From contig BTPG01000001.1 in NCBI GenBank assembly GCA_036245525.1, positions 218,068,930-218,132,929 of the forward strand: a stretch of 64,000 bases of DNA. The letters run 5' to 3'. Of this stretch, positions 33,956 to 46,411 are shown one piece after another. Made by a program: the position numbers and the translations under genes. The notes beneath the pieces are model-generated. The model was not told the origin of the DNA and made no database searches. It was given only the letters and a program-made list of their open reading frames with translations. Origin of the DNA: Semisulcospira habei (Eukaryota > Mollusca > Gastropoda > Semisulcospiridae). Every line of letters begins with the position of its first letter. Position 1 is the stretch's first letter.

Positions 33956-34312
33956 TAAGGGCCGGGACTGCCAAGTATGTAAAATTCCAAGCAAAGTAAG
34001 AAACACTCGTGGCCTGAAGGAAAACTACTATATGCATATGAGGTGTCTCTGAGGTGCACATATCCATCTATTTGAGTCAAGATGCTCAAGACACTGCAGT
34101 GATGGAATGTACTGATGGAGCTTTGACAGAGTCGGCTGCTGCTAAGCACTACTTTATGAGCAAACCTCCACCCTACTATTAAAGTTATATTCCCAATGAT
34201 CAAGCATCTCAACATAGTCAGAAAACTGTCTGCAACAGATACTGCTGACAGAATGTGTATGGATCCTTTGTGTACTATCTTAGAGTTTTATGATGTAAAT
34301 ACAATGCCAAAT

Positions 34313-34662
34313 GTCGAAATTCATTTGCAGGGTGTATTATTTTTGTACCCAAGTCATGAATTTATTGTCTGCATCAGCCTCATTTTGAATTAATATGCAT
34401 ATTTATGAGCTTACATCGCAAGGCAAAACCCAGCTATCAGGGTATCACAATACTGTAGGTCACAAGGTCATCGGTGTGATGTACACGTGTCAGTGTACAC
34501 GTGTACTGATGTTCTCCAGCATCATTCTGACATAATTTTTCACCAGAAAGTAGAATAAACCTTCCATATTCGCTATGCTGTCAAAATCACAATGCGGGTT
34601 CTGCTTGACCTGCTAATAGTATTGTACTAGTAATGATCGTGCGTACAGTAGTGCACCAAGGG
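34313..34662 (-). repeat. Right arm of the ~350-bp inverted pair
   Basis: Complement of 28005-28372 (see there), including GTACACGTGTCAGTGTACAC and AATTCATTTGCAGGGTGTAT. Confidence 0.7.
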
Positions 34663-35019
34663 CTTGCATGTTTGATGCATGCAATTTATTTATTTATGCT
34701 GTGGCAAAAAACCAACGTGCTTTTCTCCTTTTTCAAGCATCTCAGGAGTGGCCGTCTTCCCACGCCACGCTCAACATCACTGCCTGAGGAGTAGCGTGAG
34801 TGTGTGCAGTGAGGCGATTGCCGGCAGGCTTCGGGCCCCAACATTCCAGCCGAGGGACGTGATGATGGACACAGTGACTGTGTTTATTACAACACTGACT
34901 TAACAGCGTGTGCATGTCAGTTTACTGTGCTTTAGAAACATATTTGGACTGCCGCTTTTACGTTAATGCTGTAGTTTTACTATTATTGCTAAAAAAATAA
35001 GTAGGTGTGAGGTTATATA
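34663..35019. other. Unannotated
   Basis: No supported feature. Confidence 0.35.
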
Positions 35020-35475
35020 TTAGTTAAGTTATAGTGGTGACTGTTTGTGCTGGAGCGACTGTCTAATAGCCGGCGCTGTTCTTATGGCGACGGGCCCCCA
35101 GGTAGCAACTGTGAAAGTATAGTTCGTCTTTTTGTTTTGTTGATGCGTATCTCTCATTTATGTAACTAGTATCAGCCAAGCAGAAAGTTTAAAAACATTA
35201 TATTACGTGTTTAAGAGATACTAAGATAGGGCTGTCCTTAGTTTGCTTTGTGTTAGGGAGGTTCAGGTCGGGTTGGGGCCACTGGCGCCGGCCATGAGAC
35301 GCCTTGGCGACGGGCTTCACCCGTCCCGAGCCATTGTCCATTTCAGTGTTGTGTGTAAACTGTTGTGTGAGTTTGGGTGATTGCGAGTTGCACCTGAGGT
35401 GGCGAAACAAATTTTCCTGTACGTGGCAACATGTATTTGGAACAATAAAGTTCATTCATTCATTCATTCATTCAT
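35020..35475 (+). mobile_element. Probable retroposon 3' end with (ATTC)n tail
   Basis: The stretch ends with GGAACAATAAAGTTCATTC and a run of ATTC repeats to about 35475. A polyadenylation signal followed by a short microsatellite tail is usual for CR1-like or related non-LTR 3' ends. The left limit is a guess and no protein can be read. Confidence 0.4.
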
Positions 35476-35932
35476 TTCTGTTTCCATGATTCCACCAGCA
35501 CTAATGGGTCTACTCTTTTAGCCTGGCAAAAATGCATGTGCCCAGGTCATCCGATTTATACTGATTTGCATAAAAGATCTAGTACTCAGACTGGCACATA
35601 CAGCAGTTAGCATATCTTTCAACAGCAGATAGATAATCCTGACGTACAATATGATGTTGATGATATGAGGTTTCAGTGATCAGTGAAACACAGACATCGC
35701 ATTCCAGGGGTGGATCCAGGGGTGTCTCGACTGAGGGGGGGGAGGGGGGGGCCTGACACTGTGCTCAGAGAGTGTTGTGTGACAGGATTAGGGGATTAGC
35801 AATTACCTGTGACACCCGGGCCAGTCGGCTGCTCACCCTGGGGGAGACGCTCACAGTGCAGTTGATTTCTCACTTTCTGATCACAATTGGCATGTACACA
35901 GGCGTAGACTTAAACCTAGATGACTGCCACGT

Positions 35933-36250
35933 ATGAGGATGTAATACCATTCGTATGGCACAGAACGAGGTAATGCTTTTCATGAGCCCCTGTGACTGAA
36001 GGGGCACATCAAACTCCATGCCTGGCTGAGGGACTGATTTGGGCCCCAGTTCAGCAATGTTCTGACACTTTTCCACCGCTGGGGTTGACCAGCAATCAGT
36101 GGCTTATTGCCAGATGGCTGCCTCAGTCTGAGGATGCAATGAGGATTGTATTACACAGTAAGAGGCACTGATTTACATGAGCCCCTGAGAGTGCGGGGCA
36201 CATGGCACTCCATGTCTGCGTGAAGTACTGTGACAGGTGCAGGTATGGAG
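35933..36250. repeat. Diverged tandem duplication
   Basis: 35933-36062 and 36131-36250 share GAGGATGTAAT/GAGGATGCAAT, CATGAGCCCCTG, GGGGCACAT and ACTCCATG in the same order. No gene seen. Confidence 0.55.
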
Positions 36251-36647
36251 TGCCAAGTGAGGATATTTGACTATAGGCCCATGAACACACTATGCTCACC
36301 CACCGATCCCGTGAGATAATTGTAAAATACAACGTACAAGAAAACTGAACCATCGAATAGTAAAACACAACTTCTATAAATAACCACCAAAAGACTGCCG
36401 AGTTGAATCAAAATTTGGGTGAGATAGTACTCAGACGAGATAATACATGGGCGAGTTGACTGGTAGCCATAGGTGAATGACCTTATTACCAATCCAGACC
36501 AAAAAGGTGACTGCCAAGCGTGTGAAATGCAAAGAAGTACCCAACGGAGAAAGAAACACGCTTAGAAAAAACGGTACAACACAATTTATTAATATTTCGG
36601 GTAAATACCCTTTGTCAAAATAGACAAACAAACAGAGACATTATTTG

Positions 36648-37322
36648 CTACTTATAAGTGTTGAATTTGGATAGCTTATGATCTTTAGTTTTAGTGACAT
36701 GAGCATGCACAAGAGTATTAAAATCATGCACAACGGATTTGATTAAGAAGGCAGTATGAAGATCACACAGCTGAATCAGCTGTCTCTTCAAGATAACAAG
36801 AGTCGAATCAAGATCTGAGATTTTGTGATTTAATGACTGAATGTGACACGTCATTAACTTAAAGCTAGTTTTCTCAAGAATTGTGTTAGTCGCCTGCAAA
36901 AGAGAAGAATTATTCAGATCGGAAGGAGAATGTTTAAGCTGAAAACCAACAGGAATTATGCGAAGGCGAATACATTTTTTGAGAAAAGCAAGATGACTGG
37001 AGCATTTAGTTTTAGAAAAAATAGTTTTAGCATAAGAAAATGACAAAAAGAAAAGGATCCGTGGCAAAAAAGCAAAACGTGAAACCAAACGTGAATGCAA
37101 GCCAGTGAAAAAAGTTGACGAAGGCATGCTAGTACAAGAAAAACGAGACAAACATGGAGATGCAGTCAATGAGAAATAAGCAATCCAGACCAAAAAGGTG
37201 ACTGCCAAGCGTGTGAAATGCAAAGAAGTACCCAACGGAGAAAGAAACACGCTTAGAAAAAACGGTACAACACAATTTATTAATATTTCGGGTAAATACC
37301 CTTTGTCAAAATAGACAAACAA
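36648..37322 (-). pseudogene. N-terminal part of a Penelope-like ORF
   Basis: A 224-residue frame runs from 37322 down to 36648 and begins inside the downstream repeat (MFVYFDKGYLPEI). A later segment (AFLKKCIRLRIIPVGF, then LNNSSLLQATNTILEKTSFK) resembles the region ahead of the RT in Penelope-like proteins. RT and GIY-YIG domains are absent because the second direct repeat follows at once. Protein identity is inferred from this weak resemblance and the repeat structure. Confidence 0.45.
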
Positions 37323-37465
37323 ACAGAGACATTATTTGCTACTAAGTAGCAAATAATGTCTCTGTTTGTTTGTCTATTTTGACAAAGGGTATTTACCCGA
37401 AATATTAATAAATTGTGTTGTACCGTTTTTTCTAAGCGTGTTTCTTTCTCCGTTGGGTACTTCTT
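37223..37465. repeat. Perfect 121-bp inverted repeat with 1-nt spacer
   Basis: Arms 37223-37343 and 37345-37465 are perfect complements by eye, centred on 37344. It is created by the head-to-head partial repeat of the Penelope-like element. Confidence 0.9.
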
Positions 37466-37477
37466 GACCTTATTACC

Positions 37478-38149
37478 GATCAAAACACATTCACTTTCTG
37501 TAGGGGACCGCCGAAATTTGGATATTTTCTCTTGTGAAAAGTGTGCAGAAGACATTGCTTAAATTCTGGGAGCTGGCGAGTTAACGTACTTATTGCAATA
37601 TCCACAGTTAAACTGCTGCCGTTATTTTTTCTATAATCGCCAGGTTTGTATTCATGGATTATTGTGCCGAATTGTGATACCGTGTACACATTACCACAAG
37701 CTGAACTTGTGCCAGCTGAGAGCAAGAAAAGCTCTATACGATCACGCAGTCGCCCGGTGTATGCGAGTGTTTTCTCTCGTGTACCGTTTTTTACCATTCA
37801 GTTTCATTATCCCTGGCAGACCAGAACACGTGACTGGAATAAGATCGCTCCAGCCAAATGAGTATTAAAAAAAAAAATGTATGCCATTCACTGTGGCTTT
37901 GTTTTTTTTTAATGAATGTTTAATGTGTTATGAGAGGTGATTTCCCGCATTAGTCCATTAGTGACATTCAGTGTACCAGTAGTAAGGACTTCAACACCAA
38001 AACCCATTCCTTGCTTTAATCGGTATGTAGTAGTAGTAGTGTGAGGACAAAATAGGCTGTGCTCAGGCCTTTGTAAATGTCATTTCTTTCTTTATGGGTC
38101 TGCTATTCATGCAATTTTCCTATAAATCATTCATCATAGGAATAGAAAA
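37478..38149. other. Unannotated; short open frame on both strands
   Basis: A plus frame at 37646-37861 (WIIVPNCDTVYTLPQ) is not recognisable. A TAG-type trinucleotide run lies near 38026. Confidence 0.35.
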
Positions 38150-39291
38150 GCTCTTTAAATTTTTGTAATTCGTCCAGCTGTTTTTTAAAAGACTTTATGT
38201 TAGGTGCTTTTTTTTAATGAAACTGGTAACTCATTCCAAACAATGGCAACTCTGTTAGTGTTAGAAAACAGAACTTCCGCAGGTTAGTGTTGCAGTGCCT
38301 TACAAAGATTTTACCTTCAGAGTTTTGGGTTCTGTCACAAACTGGTGCTGCAAAAACGTCATTCCAATTGTGACCCTCTCTCACAAAATCAGTCTTAACT
38401 CGCATTTTGGATGTTTTGACATATATACATTTCTGAAAACTACATTGTTTGCTGATTACTTTGATATATGACTGTATGCTGTAGTGCAAAAATTGTAGAA
38501 GTTGTTAATGTTTAAAGTTGTTAAAGCCACCAGTGGCCATTTTGAGAAAACAGCCTGTGAAGTTTCTGTGTGCAGCATAATTGGGGCCAAGGGCAGACTT
38601 TTAAAATTATTTTTAACCTATTTAATGGCATTTTTCATGATAAAGATTTTAGCCATACGATACTTTGGTGCATGCAGAATACATTTCTGCAAAAAAGTGA
38701 AAATGACCCAGATTGACCCCCACCACATATTGTTGCGTGTAGTGCTGATCGGCTCCCTGCGAGTTAAGACTGGTTTCGTGAGAGAGGGTCACAATTTAGG
38801 TCGTCGATACCATTATAAATTTTAAAAACTTGTATTAAGTCACCACGTATTCTACGTCCACGTAAGGAGTGTAGTCCAAAGTATTTGAGTCTGTCTAAGT
38901 AAGTCATATTTCTACATTCTTTAACCAGCTTTGTTGCTTGTCTCTGTACCCTTTCGAGTGCAACTGATTGTCTCTTTAAACCTGGGTACCATACAGTGTT
39001 TGCGTATTCTAAATGTGGTCTGACTAGTGATTTATACAGTTTACTAAAAATATCCTTATCCAAATAATTAAAGGCTCTCTTAATTACTCCAACCATTTTG
39101 TAGGATTTATTGATACAGTTCTGAATATGGGGGTCAAAGGATAGAGCTTTATCAAAAACAACACCTAAGTCTCTTTCCTCCTCACAAGATACCACCTTTC
39201 TAATGTCGCTGTTAACTTTCATCAAGTAATCATGTTCAGGATTGTTCCTTCCAGCATGCAAGACCTTGCATTTCTCTACATTAAAATGCAT
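38150..39291 (-). pseudogene. CR1/Jockey-like RT C-terminal region, interrupted
   Basis: From 39291 to 38770 the minus strand encodes the RT palm/thumb end (MHFNVEKCKVLHAG, DLGVVFDKALSFDPHI, YKSLVRPHLEYANTVW, LERVQRQATKLV). A non-coding ~350-bp segment with complementary edges intervenes. From 38395 to 38160 the protein continues in several frames (RHCNTNLRKFCF, then WNELPVSL-type and KSFKKQLDEL). N-terminal domains are missing. The end matches LINE proteins without RNase H. Confidence 0.8.
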
Positions 39292-39469
39292 GAGGTATCA
39301 AGTTGCAGATCAATCCTTTATGATCCAAGTGACTCATGGCACTGAACATAAAAATGCTTACACTTTCACAAATTTTTACATTTTGCAAAAATGCCATATT
39401 TATTCTGCAAGATACTGAAAAAATGAGAAGCATCTTGCATTACATATTATATGTATACCCACTGCAGTG

Positions 39470-40134
39470 GGCAGATGTTCACATCTGCACGGGACATAGA
39501 CGACCCCGCCCTCCACGAGTCCCCTGCTGCCTTGCAGGCCTGGCCGCTTGGCTGCGGAAAGGCTAAGGGAGGAAACCCCTGACATCAAAGCCCCCATGTC
39601 TCCGGGGAAGGCTTTTGAGCCAGAGACTAGGACAAGGACAGTCTGATATAAAACCTACGACCCGAAGACCTCGATGCCATCGTCCCAGCTTGCTAGGCCA
39701 TGGCAGATGAACCAAGGGTTTAAAGGGTGGGGCCAGTACTGCGCACACTGCACTCCACCAAAAAGCTCCACTGCGCAGGCTTTAGGAAACATCCACGGAC
39801 CATGACACTGACCATTCCAAGTCCTGTAGCGACGGGCGAGGGGCGAAACGGCAGGTGAAAGATGTCACTGGAAGCCGCAGTCTCAAACCTGCATGCAGGC
39901 GGTTCAGGATATTGGTCGCCTGATGTTGACCTGGGGATGACAACATCACTCGGCACACCCTGAACGACCAAGCAGCCTTCTCTAGGGACAGCACTGCTTG
40001 CTCCACACGGAGAGGGGCCTAGAAAAGGTGGCCTAACCAAAGCTCGTCCCCTCGCAACCCCAGTTGGCTAGCCGCGGTCAACGGGCATCTTCTCCTGCGG
40101 TCAAAAAACAAGAAAGAATAACGGATCCACTCTC
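39470..40134 (+). mobile_element. Leader of the non-LTR element at 40135-43424
   Basis: GC-rich sequence without long frames directly precedes ORF2. It includes AGGCTAAGGGAGGAAACCCC, similar to TCTAAGGGAAGGAGACCCCG in the 472-bp insert at 15463. It is assigned by position and this similarity. Confidence 0.5.
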
Positions 40135-43100
40135 ATGACGACCACGACCGGACTCAATGTAGCATGCTGGAACATCCGAACCATGCTCGACAAAACAGAC
40201 AGCGGATGCCCTGAACGTCGCTCCGCCCTCATTGCCCATAAATTGCGGAGGTTAAACATCGACATCGCCGCGCTCAGTGAAGTACGCCTTCCGGACGAAG
40301 GCAGCCTCCAAGAACTTGGCGCTGGGTACACCCTCTACTGGTCAGGCAGGCCTGAATCAGAAAGACGGCTCTCAGGCGTGGGTTTCATGGTCAAGACCTC
40401 CATTGCGACTAAGCTGGAAAACCTACCAACGGGTCACTCAGACCGCATCATGTCCATGCGCCTCCCACTGAGACACCAGCAACACGTCACCCTTCTCAGT
40501 GTGTACTCCCCAACCCTCCTGGCAGAGCCTGCTGAAAAGGACAAGTTTTACACTGACCTGCGCAGCCTCATACAGAGCACCCCTGCAGACGACAAAATCA
40601 TCATCCTTGGCGACTTCAACGCCAGAGTGGGCCAGGACTCTGAAGCCTGGAAAGGAGTCCTCGGCAAGCATGGCGTCGGGAACTGCAATGACAATGGCCG
40701 CCTACTGTTGGAGTTCTGTGCAGAGCAGCAACTGGTCATCACCAACACTACTTTTCAGCAAAAGGACAGTCGAAAGACCACCTGGATGCATCCTCGCTCC
40801 AAACACTGGCACCTTATCGACTATTGTCCTAGTGCGTCAGAGGGACCTCAGTGATGTCCTCCTCACCAGAGTGATGCCCAGCGCAGAGTGCCACACTGAC
40901 CACCGCCTTGTCCGCTGCAAGCTCAGGCTCCACGTCAAGCCAAAACCCAAAAAAATGGGGGCCCCCCAAGAAAAAGCTTGATGTTGCCAGCCTTCAGCGT
41001 GACGACGTGAAAGCTGCCTTTCAGACAGATTTACAGCGCAGGCTCAAAGACACGGCGGACCCAGCAGACTCCTCCCCTGAAACACTCTGGGAACAACTGA
41101 AAACTGCTATTGCAAAATCCTCTGCAGAAGTCTTGGGTTTTGCTAGAAAGAAGAACAAAGACTGGTTTGACGAAAACGATGTTGAGATCCAGGAACACCT
41201 AGCAAAAAAAAGAGCCGCCCATCAGGCCCACCTAGCCCAGCCTTCCTGCCCTGTGAAGAAGTCTGCCTTCCGCCTTGTTTGCAGCAGTCTCCAGCGCAAG
41301 CTCAGAGATCTCCAGAATGAGTGGTGGACCAGACTTGCACAGAGGACCCAGCTTTGCACTGACAATGGTGACTACAGGGGCTTCTACGAAGCACTGAAAG
41401 CAGTGTATGGCCCCAGGCACCTGGTACAAAGTCCCCTGCGAAGCGCGAATGGCCAGGCACTCCTCACAGATAATACCTCCATCTTGAACCGCTGGTCGGA
41501 GTACTTTCAGAGCCTCTTCAGCGCTGAGCGCACTGTTCAAGAAGCAGTCGTCCTACAAATCCCACAACTCCCAGTAAAGGTTGAATTGGACGAACCGCCC
41601 ACCGCTGAAGAGACCCTCACAGCCATCCACCAGCTCAAGAGTGGCAAAGCAGCAGGCATTGATGGAATACCGCCAGAGATCTGGAAACATGGAGGCACAG
41701 CACTGCACAACAAGCTCCATGACCTCTTTCTCTGCTGCTGGGAGGAAGGAACACTACCAAAGGATCTCCGTGATGCTGTCGTTATCACCCTGTACAAGAA
41801 CAAAGGCGAGAAGTCTGACTGTTCCAACTATCGGGAAATCACCCTGCTGTCCATTGCTGGGAAAATTCTTGCAAGGCTGCTCCTGAATCGGCTGGTACCT
41901 GCCATCGCTGAAGACCACCTCCCAGAGGGCCAGTGTGGCTTCAGAGCAAACAGGAACACCACCGATATGGTCTTTGTGCTGAGACAGCTTCAGGAGAAAT
42001 GCCGCGAGCAGAACAAAGGGCTGTACGTAACGTTTGTCGACCTAACAAAAGCGTTCGACACTGTGAGCAGGCAAGGCATTTGGCAGATCCTGGAGCGACT
42101 TGGCTGTCCCCCAAAGTTCCTCAGCATGATTGTCCAGCTACACGAGGACCAGCAAGGCCAGGTCAGACTCAACAATGACCTCTCAGAACCATTCCCTATT
42201 CTCAATGGCGTAAAGCAGGGCTGCGTGCTGGCACCGACCCTCTTCACCATCTTTTTTAGCATGATGTTGAAGCAGGCCACAGTGGACCTCGATGATGACG
42301 ATGCAGTGTACATCAGGTATCGTCTCGATGGCAGCCTGTTCAACCTCAGATGACTGCAGGCCCACATGAAAACCCTAGACCAACTGATTCGTGAGCTGCT
42401 TTTTGCTGATGACGCTGCCCTCGTTGCACACACAGAGAGAGCCCTGCAGCGCATCACGTCCTGCTTCGCAGACGCTACCCAGCTCTTTGGACTCGAGGTC
42501 AGTCTGAAAAAGACAGAGGTCCTCCATCAGCCAGCACCCAAGACAGTGTATCGCCCTCCTCACATCACCATTGGCGAGTCTGAACTAAAGTCAGTGCACC
42601 AGTTTATTTACCTTGGCTGCATTATCACGTCGGACGCCAAGCTGGACAAGGAGCTTGACAGCAGGCTGGCAAAAGTGAACAGCGCTTTCGGGCGACTTTT
42701 CAAGCGGGTGTGGCACAATCAACAGCTGAAAACAGGCACCAAGATCAGCGTGTACAGAGCTGTGGTCCTCACCACCCTGCTGTATGGTTCCGAGTCCTGG
42801 GCCCTCTACCGCAGCCAACTACGACTCCTCGAACGCTTCCACCAGCGCTGCCTGCACACCATCCTGGGCATTCACTGGAGTGACAATGTCACCAACGTCG
42901 AGGTCCTTGAACAGGCTGAAACTGTGAGCATCGAGGCTTTGCTGCTGCGGACACAGCTCCGCTGGGCGGGGCATGTCTCCAGGTTGGAGGATCATCGCCT
43001 ACCAAAGATCACCCTGTTCGGCGAGCTTGCTACTGGACACTGTGACAGAGGGGCACCAAAGAAGAGATACAAAGACTGTCTCAAGAAGTCACTTAGTGCC

Positions 43101-43424
43101 TGCCAAATCGACCACCACCAGTGGTCTTCGCTTGCTGTGGACCGTGACACCTGGCGCTCCACCATTTACAAGGCAGCTGTCTCCTTTGAGGACTCTCGCA
43201 GAGCTAGCCTTAAGGACAAGCGGCTCAGGAGAAAAAACAGAGATGCCGCAACTCAGAACCCTGGCCATACCTCCCCCTGCAGCCACTGCGGTCGAACCTG
43301 CCTGTCCCGGATTGGCCTCTGCAGCCACGATTCGAACAAGCCTGCAGACGTCGTGGGCAACTCCTATAAAATCTTCGTTCGCGAAGTCAAGCCAAGAGAC
43401 TCCATAAAGGTTCCCCTTCTTTAA
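40135..43424 (+). pseudogene. Near full-length non-LTR retrotransposon ORF (endonuclease, RT, C-terminal Cys/His)
   Basis: The Met at 40135 opens an APE endonuclease (NVACWNIRTM; AALSEVR; GDFNARVGQDSEAW near 40610). Two frameshifts, near 40830 and 40955, separate it from the RT frame at 40908-42353. RT motifs are LKSGKAAGIDGIPPE, QCGFRANRNTTDM, FVDLTKAFDTVSR and NGVKQGCVLAPTLF. A TGA at 42351 (CGA to TGA is the likely change) interrupts just before LLFADDAALVAHTE. The protein continues to RWAGHVSRLEDHR and a C-terminal CSHCGRTCLSRIGLCSH finger. It ends at 43424. There is no RNase H. Clade RTE-like or Ingi-like; I cannot decide. Confidence 0.9.
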
Positions 43425-43451
43425 TTAAACTATAACAGTTCCCTTCTTTGG

Positions 43452-44044
<593 letters not shown>

Positions 44045-46411
44045 TTTTTAAATCCCTTCTATTTATAGAAGGGACTTCTTAGGATGGGTTGCGGTGGGGG
44101 TGAATTTAATAGCAATATGGCCATGATCCCAAAGGCGGACAGGCATAATCCTCTGACAACTGAAGTAACAAGATAAAAATTACGTCGTGTCTAGTTACGC
44201 CAATTTGCTGCTGAATGTGCATTTGGTGCGAAGCGCCATGTGTGTGTCTGTGTGTGTGTGTGCATATGTATGTAAACAAGAGAATCTCTGATATTGCTGT
44301 ACGCACAAGCTTGAAACTGGGCGAAATATTTTATTCAATGGGTGGCTAAGAAAGCCTCCGAGCATATTGTAACAAGATGTCTCCTTGAAGACATAAGAGA
44401 CTATTTATAGAAAGTCGGTTGACCCAGACTAGAGTCCATCATTTTTGTGGGAATATAGAGGTTTTAAGACCACAAGAGTGAGATCTCAGTATCGCCAATG
44501 TAAGAATCTGTTTCTTACTCGCCTTTTCTTGGCATGAATCGGATGTCAGTTGGCTTTCAGCACATGCCTAGTCACAACACAGCCGCCATTGTGTCTTGGA
44601 AAAAATTGGGATGTAATTTACTTTCTAATGTGAGGTCAATATTTTGGATGCCAGATAAAATTTAATGTTCCTACATGATGATGTAATAGCGCAATTCAGA
44701 GTGCCAGTTGTCAGACTATTCAAGCTGCAATCTTTAAACTTGGCCCAAGGATACTTTGTGGCAAGACCTTTCTAAACATACCAATTTCAGTGACCTCTCA
44801 CAAAGGTCAAGGTCACAGGATCAGGAAATATGTAAAAAAAATAGCTATATTTTGACATAATTTATTTTTTCTCAAATACTATTCGCAACTTCAAACCCAA
44901 ACTTGGTACAAAGATACCTGATGATAAGACCTTTCTATACATACCAATTTGGTTGATCCCTTGGAAAGGTCAAGGGTCACAAGAACTCGGGGAAATAGGT
45001 CCAAAATAGCCATATTTTGACAAGAAATGTTTTTTCTCAATTACTATTCACAACTTCAAACCCAAACTTGCTACAGAGATACCTGATGGTAAGACCTATC
45101 TATGCATACTAATTTGGATGACCCATTGGAAAAGGTCAAGGGTCACAAGAGGTCGGCAAATGTGATAAAATGTGAATTTTTGATAGAATTGTAGTTATTA
45201 TCAACATTTTTGCAAACTTTTCAATCAAATTTGGCACAAACGTAGCTGACAATAAGACCTTCCTATGTATTCTAATTTAGTCGACTCATCGCAAAGGTCA
45301 AGGGTCACAGGGGTTTTGACAGATGTGTGAAAACTGATTAAATTTTGAGACAACATGAATTTTGTTGGTGCAGAAGCCATCCCTTATTGTCACGTGTGGA
45401 TCGGTCATACACGTGAGCCATAAGGGCTTTGCCTTTCTTGTTGCACAATATGCCTGCAGGTCTACATCATGAGAACAAGATGAGGATTTCATCCCAAGGT
45501 CTACTATATTGTTTGGAGCTCACATGCGATTTCTTTTAGGATTATTTAGAGTTGTTCATATTTTAAAGCTGATCCTTTTCCCTCCTCTCTAACCCAACCT
45601 CTGATCAGCACACACCAGTGCACACAAAGGCGGACACATGGCACTTCCAGCCGTTAGCACTGTGGGCTGGTGTAGTGACAGGAATATTCTGAAGAAGAAA
45701 AATAGCACAAGCAAAATGATGTCGCTATAAGCTTCACGTCATTGTATCACTAGTCCTGCGACGCCGTAAACACGGTGACGAATTCGATGTTTGATGTCAC
45801 TCAAGGCATGCAAGGGTGTCTTCCACACAGCCTCATCCAGCGCTGACTGTTTTGTTCCACACAGCCTCTTCCAGAGCCATCTGTTTGATGGGAGTATAAC
45901 GTGGCTCCAAAACTTCTAAATATGAATTAATTATTATTTAAAAAGTTGAAGAGGTACAACGCTGGATTACCAACTCATCCAATGTCTATCTCCAAGCTAA
46001 GCTATATAAAATTCCAAGTGAATAAAATGAAGATTACGGACTCAAATGCGGGTCAACCAACTTTCTCCAAAGTTGTTTTCCAAAGTTGCCATTTCTCATC
46101 AATGAACAGTCCAGTCTTAATATCCTCGGAGGCTGTCTAACTTTTTCTCAAAATTAACATCCTAAAATTTCAAGCTTGTACGTACACACACATATATGAG
46201 ATATTTGTGTTTACACACACACACATACACACTGCGTTTCGCGCCAAATGTACGTTCAGCAGCAAGGTTAGCAATGCCAAGCTTAACGTAATTATTCTTG
46301 TGTTACTTTATTGTCATAAGCTAAGGACTGCCCACCTACCGTGTCATGGGCATGCTACAGAATTTGCCCCATTATAAAAAGTCTCTTCTATAAATAGAAG
46401 AGACTTAAAAA
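44045..46411. mobile_element. ~2.37-kb TIR-bounded non-autonomous element
   Basis: The outer ends 44045-44340 and 46150-46411 are diverged complements. Each starts TTTTTAA(A/G)TC(C/T)CTTCT and contains a palindrome around ATTTATAG: CCCTTCTATTTATAGAAGGG at the left, and a GTCTCTTCTA..TAGAAGAGAC stem at the right. Inside, about 44700-45340 holds four diverged ~130-bp repeats with AAGGTCAAGGGTCAC. 45474-46310 matches 13849-14982. No transposase. The TSD is unclear. Confidence 0.7.
44700..45340 (+). repeat. Array of four diverged ~130-bp repeats with AAGGTCAAGGGTCAC
   Basis: Each unit has 'aagacctttctatacatacca' and 'ttcaaacccaaacttggtac' type segments and an AGGTCA motif (CAAGGTCAC, AAGGTCAAGGGTCACA). 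These resemble extended nuclear-receptor half-sites (TCAAGGTCA). They are the reverse of the repeats at 3340-4860. Confidence 0.75.

Larger units (their letters stand above)
36479..37477 (-). mobile_element. Penelope-like retroelement insertion with 12-bp TSD
   Basis: GACCTTATTACC at 36479-36490 and 37466-37477 flank a 975-bp insert. Inside, a 162-bp segment occurs twice in direct orientation (36491-36652 and 37182-37343), identical on my reading. An inverted 121-bp partial copy lies at 37345-37465. Direct terminal repeats plus an inverted partial copy is the typical Penelope-like arrangement. The middle encodes only the start of a protein. The identical repeats imply a recent insertion. Confidence 0.8.
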
